The notes under the pieces were generated by a model. The model was given only the letters and a program-made list of their open reading frames with translations. It did no database searches and was not told the DNA's origin. The position numbers and the translations under genes were made by a program. Of a stretch of 5,089 bases of DNA, positions 1 to 5,089 are shown one piece after another. The DNA is from Desulfuromonadales bacterium. Its GTDB lineage: Bacteria > Desulfobacterota > Desulfuromonadia > Desulfuromonadales > BM103. Where the stretch lies: NCBI GenBank assembly GCA_029859485.1, contig JAOUDB010000235.1:1-5089 (forward strand), written 5' to 3'. Within the stretch, counting starts at the first letter, position 1; every line of letters begins with the position of its first letter.

Positions 1-36
1 GAGAGGTCTGGTGTAGAGCCTGATCTTTTCAATTAA
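1..36 (+). CDS. Possible C-terminal end of a plus-strand gene, cut by the window edge
   Basis: Reading from base 1 gives eleven sense codons (ERSGVEPDLFN) and a TAA stop at 34-36. A rho-independent terminator oriented for the plus strand begins six bases after that stop, which is the spacing expected for a gene end. The other two plus frames stop after four and six codons. The fragment is far too short to assign a function. It could instead be untranslated sequence at the end of a transcript. Confidence 0.3.
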   Translation, partial: ERSGVEPDLFN

Positions 37-41
37 CTAGC

Positions 42-74
42 AAGTCCTCCTCATATATGAGGCGGACTTTTTTT
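42..74 (+). terminator. Rho-independent terminator for a plus-strand transcript entering from the left
   Basis: Bases 42-53 pair with 58-69 (AAGTCC.CCTCA against TGAGG.GGACTT). There is one T/C mismatch at 48/63 and a four-base TATA loop. The right arm runs into an unbroken T tract (68-74), followed by further T-rich sequence, so the polarity is plus. On the minus strand the same hairpin lies just past the cytochrome stop codon but lacks a good T tract, so it would be at most a weak terminator for the leftward genes. Confidence 0.8.
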
Positions 75-100
75 GTTTCTTGGAGTTAATGAGGGAAAAT

Positions 101-433
101 TTATTCCGTAGGCGGAGAAGAAGGCTCCTCTGCTTTAAGGGGTGAACCCCAGAAGGTCCCAAGCACATTCCGGTCGCGCTCACTGATAATGGCACCACGT
201 TCGATCATGCGCTGCAGCAGGACATCCAGGTCTTCTTCCTGACCAAGAGCCTTGTCGACCCGGCCACGGGTGTGGCAGATGGTGCAACGGTTCTCTATCG
301 TATCCTGGAACTCGTCATTAGCGGGGAGACGATGGACATCATGCACAGCCCCCGGCACAGCAATAGCGGTAACAGGCAGAAGCAATAGCCCCGCCAGCAA
401 AAGCAGGCTTTGTAAATAATTATTCTCGTACAT
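101..433 (-). CDS. Small exported monoheme c-type cytochrome
   Basis: The product is a predicted periplasmic electron carrier of 110 residues. Residues 8-25 form a leucine-rich hydrophobic segment ending in a signal-peptidase-like site (AIA before VPGAV). The mature part holds one heme-attachment motif, CTICH, at residues 50-54. Downstream, Met76 is a possible sixth heme ligand, and the arrangement (CxxCH, then a helix with RMIERGA, then an acidic helix) resembles short class I cytochrome c domains. The tail is Pro/Glu-rich. The ATG at 433 is preferred over an in-frame TTG at 442; neither has a good Shine-Dalgarno. The start lies inside the last codons of the ferritin-like gene (14-base overlap), so translation is probably coupled to it. 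Oddly, the signal peptide's n-region has no Lys or Arg. I do not recognise a named family, and the redox partner is unknown. Confidence 0.8.
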   Translation of the reverse strand: MYENNYLQSLLLLAGLLLLPVTAIAVPGAVHDVHRLPANDEFQDTIENRCTICHTRGRVDKALGQEEDLDVLLQRMIERGAIISERDRNVLGTFWGSPLKAEEPSSPPTE

Positions 434-917
434 AGGTATCAATATCCGTTTCGTGGACCATGCCCATCATGTGAGCATATTCCGATTCAATAATAGCGTA
501 GTGATTTTCAGTTTCCTCGGCCATGCGGTCGAAGACGGCACGTACGCCGGGGTCAACAATTCGGGAAGCAGTCATACGCAGGTTTTTGAGAAGATCCTCC
601 TCTTCCTGCATGGCCAGTTCCATCGCTTTGCGCTCATGGACATTTTCATCAAGAGCTTTCTCCAGTTGCTTAAGCATGGAATGGCTGGCTGAAGGCGGTT
701 GAGCCATAAAATCTTCGAAGGAACCAAGGTCACTGCCAGTGTAGATCTTGAAAAAATGTCCGGCATGCTCGCGTTCTTCACTGGCCAGTTGCTCGAACAC
801 CTTCTTGCCACGTTCGTTTTCGGTTAAGGACGCTGCTTTGAGATAAAAATCCATAACGTCTTTTTCGGTTTGGATAGCCATCTTGATCGCCTCAATCATT
901 TTCATTTCCTGGGGCAT
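420..917 (-). CDS. Ferritin-like (rubrerythrin-type) diiron protein
   Basis: This is a 165-residue, almost entirely helical, probably cytoplasmic protein of the ferritin-like/rubrerythrin superfamily. Helix 1 carries a likely ligand Glu18 in a TEKDVMDFY context. Helix 2 carries the classic ExxH at Glu48-His51 within SEEREH. Helix 3 is Glu-rich (105-107), and helix 4 holds EETENHY with His139 as a likely ligand. There is no C-terminal CxxC rubredoxin domain, so it is not a full rubrerythrin. Family members bind two irons and act in iron oxidation, peroxide reduction or iron storage; which applies here is not visible. The start at 917 is chosen for its AAGGAG six bases upstream; the longer reading frame to 956 (13 more codons) has no such site and reads through it. 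The fourth-helix ExxH is altered to TxxH (Thr136-His139), which is unusual. The gene end overlaps the cytochrome start, suggesting one operon. Confidence 0.85.
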   Translation of the reverse strand: MPQEMKMIEAIKMAIQTEKDVMDFYLKAASLTENERGKKVFEQLASEEREHAGHFFKIYTGSDLGSFEDFMAQPPSASHSMLKQLEKALDENVHERKAMELAMQEEEDLLKNLRMTASRIVDPGVRAVFDRMAEETENHYAIIESEYAHMMGMVHETDIDTYVRE

Positions 918-923
918 AACACT

Positions 924-929
924 CTCCTT
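924..929 (-). promoter_or_regulatory. Shine-Dalgarno site of the ferritin-like gene
   Basis: The minus strand reads AAGGAG, then six bases, then ATG at 917. It is the strongest ribosome-binding site in the window and fixes this start over the upstream in-frame alternative. Confidence 0.85.
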
Positions 930-1008
930 TCTTCGCAGCACCTGGGGGCCGCTCAAGGGAAAATCACAATGCCGAGCAAAAGTTTTTCATGCTCTACTAA
1001 GTGACTGA

Positions 1009-1395
1009 CTACCCTGTAAACTTCGTTGTCTGTTCCCCGATCCATGCTTCAATTTTGTCGCCATCGCCCTTGGCAAGATCAAGAAAACGCAGGCCCATAC
1101 CAGGTTCATGGTGGCCCTTGCGCTTAAAGAGGCGTTTCCAGACCACTTCGCACTGGCAACGCACCTTGCATGGGGGTTTGGTCGGCAAGGTCAACTCGAT
1201 GAGGAATGTATCTCCTGGCTCACGTGGCTTCACAGTCGTGATGAACAGACCCCCGCGGCTGACATTATTAGCATAGCCGAAGAGGGTTTTATACCCATCT
1301 CCACAGGGGATTTTTTCCACGATTAACGGTGCTCTTATGGCCCGACGCTTGCTCTTCTGTTCCTCGGCGTACTCGGTGTTTTCAGACTCACTCAT
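1009..1395 (-). CDS. Single-domain PilZ protein, probable cyclic di-GMP receptor
   Basis: The product has 128 residues from the preferred start. PilZ domains bind cyclic di-GMP and change motility, polysaccharide export or other surface functions. Both halves of the binding signature are present: RxxxR (Arg17-Arg21, in KRRAIRAP) and [D/N]xSxxG (Asn44, Ser46, Gly49, in NNVSRGG). The beta-strand GMGLRF near residues 99-104 is the usual end of the fold. No second domain is present, so it would act through a partner protein. A longer frame starts at ATG 1491, overlapping the upstream stop as ATGA. However, the 32 extra codons are AT-rich with A-runs and low similarity to coding sequence, and ATG 1395 has a purine-rich GAAGAAGAG six bases upstream, so the short form is preferred. 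It lies 92 bases after the glycosyltransferase and may have its own promoter. The target process is unknown. Confidence 0.88.
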   Translation of the reverse strand: MSESENTEYAEEQKSKRRAIRAPLIVEKIPCGDGYKTLFGYANNVSRGGLFITTVKPREPGDTFLIELTLPTKPPCKVRCQCEVVWKRLFKRKGHHEPGMGLRFLDLAKGDGDKIEAWIGEQTTKFTG

Positions 1396-1450
1396 CGATA
1401 TCTCTTCTTCCCTGTGGGCTCTCAGCCAGAGCTTGGTGTCATTTGTTTCA

Positions 1451-1459
1451 ATAATAGCA
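1451..1459 (-). promoter_or_regulatory. Candidate extended -10 promoter for the PilZ gene
   Basis: The minus strand reads TGC followed directly by TATTAT (five of six matches to TATAAT), an extended -10 arrangement. Upstream are A-tracts (an 8-A run and a 5-A run) but no recognisable -35 box at 17 bases. Transcription would begin near 1444, giving a leader of about 50 bases before ATG 1395. This is inference from motif match only. Confidence 0.4.
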
Positions 1460-1487
1460 CAGCTTTTTAGATTTTTTTTAAAACTTG

Positions 1488-2774
1488 TCATTCGTTATGT
1501 GAGGTTGTAACCGAAGGCTGATCGCAAAGGCGTAGCTCTTCCAGCATGGCGGGCACAGTTTTTGGGCAGCCGCGACCATCCCAGGTGAAAAAAGCAGGCA
1601 GCATCTCTTGCGGTTCACCGCGCGACAAGCCTGCATCGCAAAGCAGATGAATCAGCCGCAGGGTCCGAAAACCATCAAACCAGGAGTGAAAAGCTTCTGC
1701 GCGCCCTTTTTCAGTCGGGTGGTTTTTCTGTAGTTTCGGCCAGGTTGCATGCCAATCGATCTGCACAAGATAATCAGCCAGGACAGCAGAGATCTTTTCG
1801 GCACGGCTGAACAGCAGATCTGCATCGGCGGCCATATTCTGCGTGACGTTAAGTAACCAGCCCGACAGAATTTCGAACGCAGCAACAGGATAAAAGAGCA
1901 CGCTTTCCGTGTCTCCCTCCATCAGGCGGCCCATGCTGCGGCCGGTACCGAAGGGGACCCGCGACGAAACACGCGGCTCCGGAAACACCCTGGTGCCGGT
2001 CATCCGGTCAACGCCGTCGGTTTTGGCCAGTTTTTGCAGGAAATAGAAATCTTCTCCAGCCTTACGATTGTTCATCCCGCCGCAGCGCACATAAGCCTCT
2101 GCCCGACAGGCGATAGCGCTCCCTACGCTGTTGAAGGCATAGGGTGATCCGGCCAGGCGCAAACCATAAACGTAGCTGCGCATAAACAGCTCATAACGCT
2201 CGATCGCTGCCTGTTTCAGTGCGTCTCCTGCTTTCTGGTGGCGGAAGGGCAGGACAGCCGCACCCAGGGGTGATTGCTGGAAATGAGTCACGATGGTCTG
2301 CAGGTAATTTGGCTCCACCAGGGTGTCGGCATCGAGGCAGACCAAAAGTGGTTCCTTCTGCCAGTCCAGACAGGTTAAGGCAAAATCCATCCCCAACTTT
2401 CTGACAAAGCCCACGCCGGCTTGCTTGGTCGGGATTTCAAGACCGGGGCTGGCGGCATCAATCCAGGCCAGGGGAAGTGTGGACTCTGCAGAGTATTCGA
2501 TAAGTCGGGTCAAATCCTGAAGGTCTTGTTGCTTCTCTTCATCGCAAGCCTGCTCGCCATGATTGACAACCACAAGCACCAGGAAAGAGTCTCTCCATTG
2601 CGCCGGGTTCGCCTCCAGACTTTGTAATGTGGCAAAGAGACTGTCAGCTTCAGCCAGAGACGGAATCACTACGGCGCCGGTAAAAGACCTGTTCTCAGCG
2701 CCGGAAACAGTCCAGGGGCCTTTGGAGACACGCTTGTCCAGGTAACGCTGAACAGCTGCAGGGAAATGGCTCAT
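1488..2774 (-). CDS. Family 2-type (GT-A fold) glycosyltransferase, substrate unknown
   Basis: The 428-residue protein appears soluble, with no convincing membrane segment. An N-terminal GT-A-type domain begins with AVVIPSL (34-40). It continues through a donor-binding region (around 117-134, with VRKLGMD) to a DxD metal-nucleotide motif, Asp148-Ala-Asp150, in LVCLDADTL. A conserved-looking GED (240-242, GEDFYFLQKL) fits the catalytic Glu-Asp region of GT2 enzymes. It is followed by PEPRVSSRVPFGTGRS (265-280). The C-terminal third (about 290-428) is helical and I do not recognise it. Such enzymes transfer a sugar from a nucleotide donor; neither donor nor acceptor can be read here. The start ATG overlaps the miaA stop as ATGA, so translation is probably coupled to miaA. 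No sugar-biosynthesis or polymer-export genes are adjacent, so the role is open. Confidence 0.85.
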   Translation of the reverse strand: MSHFPAAVQRYLDKRVSKGPWTVSGAENRSFTGAVVIPSLAEADSLFATLQSLEANPAQWRDSFLVLVVVNHGEQACDEEKQQDLQDLTRLIEYSAESTLPLAWIDAASPGLEIPTKQAGVGFVRKLGMDFALTCLDWQKEPLLVCLDADTLVEPNYLQTIVTHFQQSPLGAAVLPFRHQKAGDALKQAAIERYELFMRSYVYGLRLAGSPYAFNSVGSAIACRAEAYVRCGGMNNRKAGEDFYFLQKLAKTDGVDRMTGTRVFPEPRVSSRVPFGTGRSMGRLMEGDTESVLFYPVAAFEILSGWLLNVTQNMAADADLLFSRAEKISAVLADYLVQIDWHATWPKLQKNHPTEKGRAEAFHSWFDGFRTLRLIHLLCDAGLSRGEPQEMLPAFFTWDGRGCPKTVPAMLEELRLCDQPSVTTSHNE

Positions 2775-3670
2775 CTGGCATAATCCTGACAGGCGGCGAG
2801 CAACTCGGCGACGGGATCGGCTTCACCCTCCAGCCAGTGGATCACAAGACCCTGACGCTCCATGCGACGAAACCAGGTCTCCTGACGTTTGGCAAATTGA
2901 TGAATGGCGCTGTTCAACTTCTGAAAAAGGTCGTTGCGGTTCAGTTGGCCTTGCAGGTACTGGCCGACGAAACGGTATTCCAGGCCGTAAAAGTCGAGCG
3001 TCTCCCAGGTGACGCCAGCCTTATGCAAGCCCTCGACCTCTTCGATCATGCCCTGCTCGAGACGCTGCCGCAGCCGTTGCGTGATACGTTTCCTCAACAT
3101 CTCCCGTGGCCAGCGCAGGCCGAAAATTCTGGGGTTTAAATCAGGACGTTCCAAGGGCCTGGCCGTCGCCAGCTCTTCACCGACCGCGATTTCAATCGCC
3201 CGGATCAAGCGGCTGCGGTCCTCGAGGTCTGTTCTGTTGTGCTGTTCCGGGCGCAGGGCTCGTAAACGTTCTTGCAAAGAGGCAAGGGGCAGAGGCTCCA
3301 GTTCCTGACGTAACACCTTGTTCTCACCGACTTTCACCAGCTCATATCCTTGCAGTACGGCGTCCAGGTAGAGCCCCGTCCCTCCGCACAGGATCGGTAG
3401 ACGATTGCGGCTCTTGATCTCGCTAAACGCATGGCTGAAAGTTTGAGCAAAGTCAAACAGACTGAACTCGTAGCCGGGATCGGTTATATCGATAAGATGA
3501 TAGGGTGTTGATCCGTATTCTTCGAGGTCCTTGCCGCTGCCGATATCCAGGCCACGATAAACCTGCCGCGAGTCAGCCGAGATGATCTCGCCATCAAGCT
3601 GGCGGGCGGCCTGAACGGCCAGATGAGTTTTACCCGAAGCCGTCGGCCCGAGCAGAACAAGGAGATTCAT
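2771..3670 (-). CDS. miaA: tRNA dimethylallyltransferase MiaA
   Basis: MiaA transfers a dimethylallyl group from DMAPP to N6 of adenosine 37 in tRNAs reading UNN codons, the first step towards ms2i6A. The 299-residue length is normal for the family. The P-loop GPTASGKT lies at residues 8-15. SADSRQVYRGLDIG follows at 31-44 with the expected catalytic Asp33. Then come PYHLIDITDP (56-65), GGTGLY (96-101), EDRSRLIRAIE (150-160) and the C-terminal AKRQETWFRR (260-269). Several blocks differ from the common proteobacterial form: GSGKDLEEY in place of GTAKP, and GLEYRFVGQYLQG (229-241) in place of the usual LGYKE region. They resemble the form I recall from Bacteroidetes and from the second MiaA paralogue of some Geobacter/Pelobacter species. 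The ATG at 3670 has GGGAG 11 bases upstream, and a near-consensus promoter lies about 55 bases upstream. It heads a minus-strand transcription unit. Confidence 0.95.
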   Translation of the reverse strand: MNLLVLLGPTASGKTHLAVQAARQLDGEIISADSRQVYRGLDIGSGKDLEEYGSTPYHLIDITDPGYEFSLFDFAQTFSHAFSEIKSRNRLPILCGGTGLYLDAVLQGYELVKVGENKVLRQELEPLPLASLQERLRALRPEQHNRTDLEDRSRLIRAIEIAVGEELATARPLERPDLNPRIFGLRWPREMLRKRITQRLRQRLEQGMIEEVEGLHKAGVTWETLDFYGLEYRFVGQYLQGQLNRNDLFQKLNSAIHQFAKRQETWFRRMERQGLVIHWLEGEADPVAELLAACQDYAR

Positions 3671-3725
3671 TTAAGAGATAGCTCCCAAAAAAGGAAGAGG
3701 ATGCAGACAAGTTTTCAGAAGCTTA

Positions 3726-3754
3726 TTTATAACCGGATCGACGGCTTATGACAA
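3726..3754 (-). promoter_or_regulatory. Sigma-70 type promoter of miaA
   Basis: On the minus strand, TTGTCA (3754-3749, five of six matches to TTGACA) is followed by exactly 17 bases and TATAAA (3731-3726, five of six matches to TATAAT). The predicted start of transcription near 3719 leaves a leader of about 50 bases before the miaA ATG. The combination of both boxes with ideal spacing is the best promoter match I found in the window. Confidence 0.7.
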
Positions 3755-3772
3755 TGCGTATTCCCGGCAAGC

Positions 3773-3801
3773 TTCCTTCGCGAGTGGAAATCTGCTATAC
3801 A
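3773..3801 (+). promoter_or_regulatory. Candidate extended -10 promoter of pcnB
   Basis: TGC at 3793-3795 directly precedes TATACA (3796-3801), an extended -10 arrangement. The hexamer 17 bases upstream, TTCCTT, is a poor -35. Transcription would start near 3808 and give a leader of about 53 bases to the ATG at 3861. An 8-base direct repeat, AGTGGAAA (3783-3790 and 3801-3808), flanks the -10 and could be a regulator site or chance. Confidence 0.4.
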
Positions 3802-3860
3802 GTGGAAAATTTATTTTGCGCCTTGAGTTTCCTGAAGGCGGCGAGGATGACAGACTCTCC

Positions 3861-5089
3861 ATGGCCGGCTCCCCACCAAACATAAACGAAACAGCCGGTC
3901 CCCCGGTGATATTATCCCGTTCAGCCCACGGCGTCTCCCGCAAACAGATTGACGAAAGTACGCTTAAAGTCCTCTATCGATTGCATCGCCACGGCTACCA
4001 GGCTTACCTGGTCGGCGGCAGTGTTCGTGACCTGCTGCTGGGCAGGACGCCGAAGGACTTCGATATTGGCACCGACGCGACACCACAGCAGGTGAAGAAG
4101 CTGTTTCGCAACTGTTTTCTGGTGGGGCGTAGGTTTCGGCTCGCCCATGTCCGGTTCGGTCGCGACCTGGTCATTGAGGTCGCCACCTTCCGGCGCCACC
4201 CCCACCCCGATGAACTGCCGGATGATCTCGAGGAACACAGCTTTTTTGTTCAGAATCAGTTCGGCACACCGCGTGAGGATGCTTTCCGGCGCGACTTCTC
4301 CATTAATGCGCTCTTCTACAATATTGCTGACTTTTCGATTATAGATTATGTCGGTGGTTTGAAGGATCTCGAGAATCGCCAGTTACGGGTGATCGGTGAT
4401 CCAAGGGTTCGCTTCGAGGAAGACCCGGTGCGCATGCTGCGTGCCCTGGAGTTCAGCGCCCGGCTCGATTTTTCTCTTGATGCTGAGACGTTGGCAGGGA
4501 TCTCGGAGAAGGCGCCCTTAATCTCTGCGGCTGCTCCGGCCAGGGTCCGTGAAGAGTTGATGGAACTCTTCCGCCACGGTGTCGGGGCCGCAGTCCTCAA
4601 GCGTGCTCAGGATCTCGGGCTGATGCAGCCGATGATGGGCGGCTACCAACCGGGAGAGTCAACCTTTAAGCTGCTGGAACTCCTTAACCAGTATTTTAAG
4701 AAGGGGGGGCATGTCGATGAAAGCATGATTCTGGCTGCTCTCTTTATCGATCGCTTCTGGCATAAATGCCCGGCACAGTCGGCGCTGCCGATTAATGAAG
4801 TTTTACACTCGGCCGGGCATCTGTTAACGCCCTACTGCACACACTTTCGTCTTGCCCACGGTTTACGCCATCAGGCGCGAGAAATGTTGGTTGGTTGCTA
4901 TCGCTTCACCCGTGGGCTCGGCCATCGGGGACAGAAACGTTTTTTGCAAAATCCGGCAGCAGCTCGTGCTTTTGTGCTGTTTCGCCTCTGGAATCAGGCG
5001 ATTGACGGCGATCCGGAGCAGCTGGAAGTCTGGCAGAAAGCGTTGCATAGAGGGCCCGATCAGGCCAGTCACGCCGAGCCGCAAGCGAG
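3861..5089 (+). CDS. pcnB: Poly(A) polymerase I (PcnB), C-terminal end beyond the window
   Basis: The enzyme adds poly(A) tails to RNA 3' ends, promoting decay by exonucleases. The frame runs 409 codons with no stop before the edge; family members are usually about 430-470 residues, so little is missing. The nucleotidyltransferase head has LVGGSVRDLLLGR (50-62) and the catalytic pair Asp66/Asp68 in KDFDIGTDA. The third acidic residue is Glu106 in IEVATFR. RRDFSINAL (143-151) and EEDPVRMLRA (186-195) follow. LVGRRFRLAHV (87-97) is the signature that separates bacterial poly(A) polymerases from CCA-adding enzymes. The region around 340-400 (REML..., HRGQKRFLQNP..., LEVWQ) also matches the E. 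coli PcnB C-terminal layout. ATG 3861 is chosen: it has GAGGA about 13 bases upstream and follows the candidate promoter. GTG 3906 and TTG 3816 are alternatives in the same frame. It is transcribed divergently from miaA. Confidence 0.93.
   Translation, partial: MAGSPPNINETAGPPVILSRSAHGVSRKQIDESTLKVLYRLHRHGYQAYLVGGSVRDLLLGRTPKDFDIGTDATPQQVKKLFRNCFLVGRRFRLAHVRFGRDLVIEVATFRRHPHPDELPDDLEEHSFFVQNQFGTPREDAFRRDFSINALFYNIADFSIIDYVGGLKDLENRQLRVIGDPRVRFEEDPVRMLRALEFSARLDFSLDAETLAGISEKAPLISAAAPARVREELMELFRHGVGAAVLKRAQDLGLMQPMMGGYQPGESTFKLLELLNQYFKKGGHVDESMILAALFIDRFWHKCPAQSALPINEVLHSAGHLLTPYCTHFRLAHGLRHQAREMLVGCYRFTRGLGHRGQKRFLQNPAAARAFVLFRLWNQAIDGDPEQLEVWQKALHRGPDQASHAEPQA

Noticed and set aside
453..811. 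Open frames opposite or out of frame within the ferritin-like gene
   Set aside because: They have no recognisable motif or ribosome-binding site and lie fully inside a gene with clear family features.
918..956. A 13-codon N-terminal extension of the ferritin-like protein
   Set aside because: It reads through the strong AAGGAG site and adds residues unlike the family; ATG 917 is better supported.
960..1008. Possible terminator or sigma-54 promoter between the PilZ and ferritin-like genes
   Set aside because: The inverted GAGCA/TGCTC arms give only five base pairs with no T tract, and the TTGCT box lacks the GG element at the required distance. I see no convincing promoter or terminator in this gap.
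1001..1326. Two plus-strand open frames antisense to the PilZ gene
   Set aside because: The opposite strand has both PilZ signature motifs; the plus-strand products are low-complexity shadow translations with no start signals.
2837..3417. Three overlapping plus-strand open frames antisense to miaA
   Set aside because: They are typical shadows of a GC-rich gene; miaA motifs on the minus strand explain the region fully.
3816..3906. TTG 3816 or GTG 3906 as the pcnB start
   Set aside because: TTG would lie only about eight bases after the predicted transcript start with no ribosome-binding site, and GTG has a C-rich upstream with no Shine-Dalgarno. ATG 3861 is the better choice, though not proven.
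3746..4238. Minus-strand open frames across the start of pcnB
   Set aside because: The plus strand carries continuous PcnB motifs here; the minus frames show no family resemblance.

Overview
The window looks like ordinary chromosomal DNA from a Gram-negative bacterium of the Desulfuromonadales type (Geobacter, Desulfuromonas and Pelobacter relatives). Four things point that way: a PAP-type poly(A) polymerase, a stand-alone PilZ protein, a small monoheme c-type cytochrome, and a ferritin-like protein of the kind common in metal- and sulfur-reducing bacteria. This placement is inferred from gene content; no rRNA or other marker gene is present. No mobile element, CRISPR array, tRNA or rRNA is visible.

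Layout. Positions 1-36 may be the last codons of a plus-strand gene entering from the left, followed by a rho-independent terminator (42-74). Then come five minus-strand genes, read right to left in transcription order. miaA (3670-2771) encodes tRNA dimethylallyltransferase. A GT2-type glycosyltransferase (2774-1488) is joined to miaA by an ATGA overlap. A PilZ-domain protein (1395-1009) follows after a short AT-rich gap with its own promoter-like sequence. A ferritin-like diiron protein (917-420) has a strong Shine-Dalgarno. Its end overlaps the start of a small exported monoheme cytochrome c (433-101). To the right of miaA, a compact 190-base divergent promoter region separates it from pcnB (plus strand, 3861 to beyond 5089), a poly(A) polymerase cut by the window edge after 409 codons.

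How the genes relate. miaA and pcnB are both RNA-processing genes (tRNA A37 prenylation; mRNA 3' polyadenylation) and share the divergent control region. A near-consensus sigma-70 promoter faces miaA, and an extended -10 candidate faces pcnB. The glycosyltransferase is translationally coupled to miaA, although no functional link is obvious. The PilZ protein probably responds to cyclic di-GMP. The ferritin-like protein and the cytochrome form a tightly overlapped pair that may work in iron handling or oxidant defence, but their substrates cannot be read from the sequence.

No clearly new system is present. The points most worth a second look are the apparently Bacteroidetes-like character of the coupled miaA-glycosyltransferase pair, the diiron protein-cytochrome overlap with its altered metal motif, and the start-site corrections for three genes.
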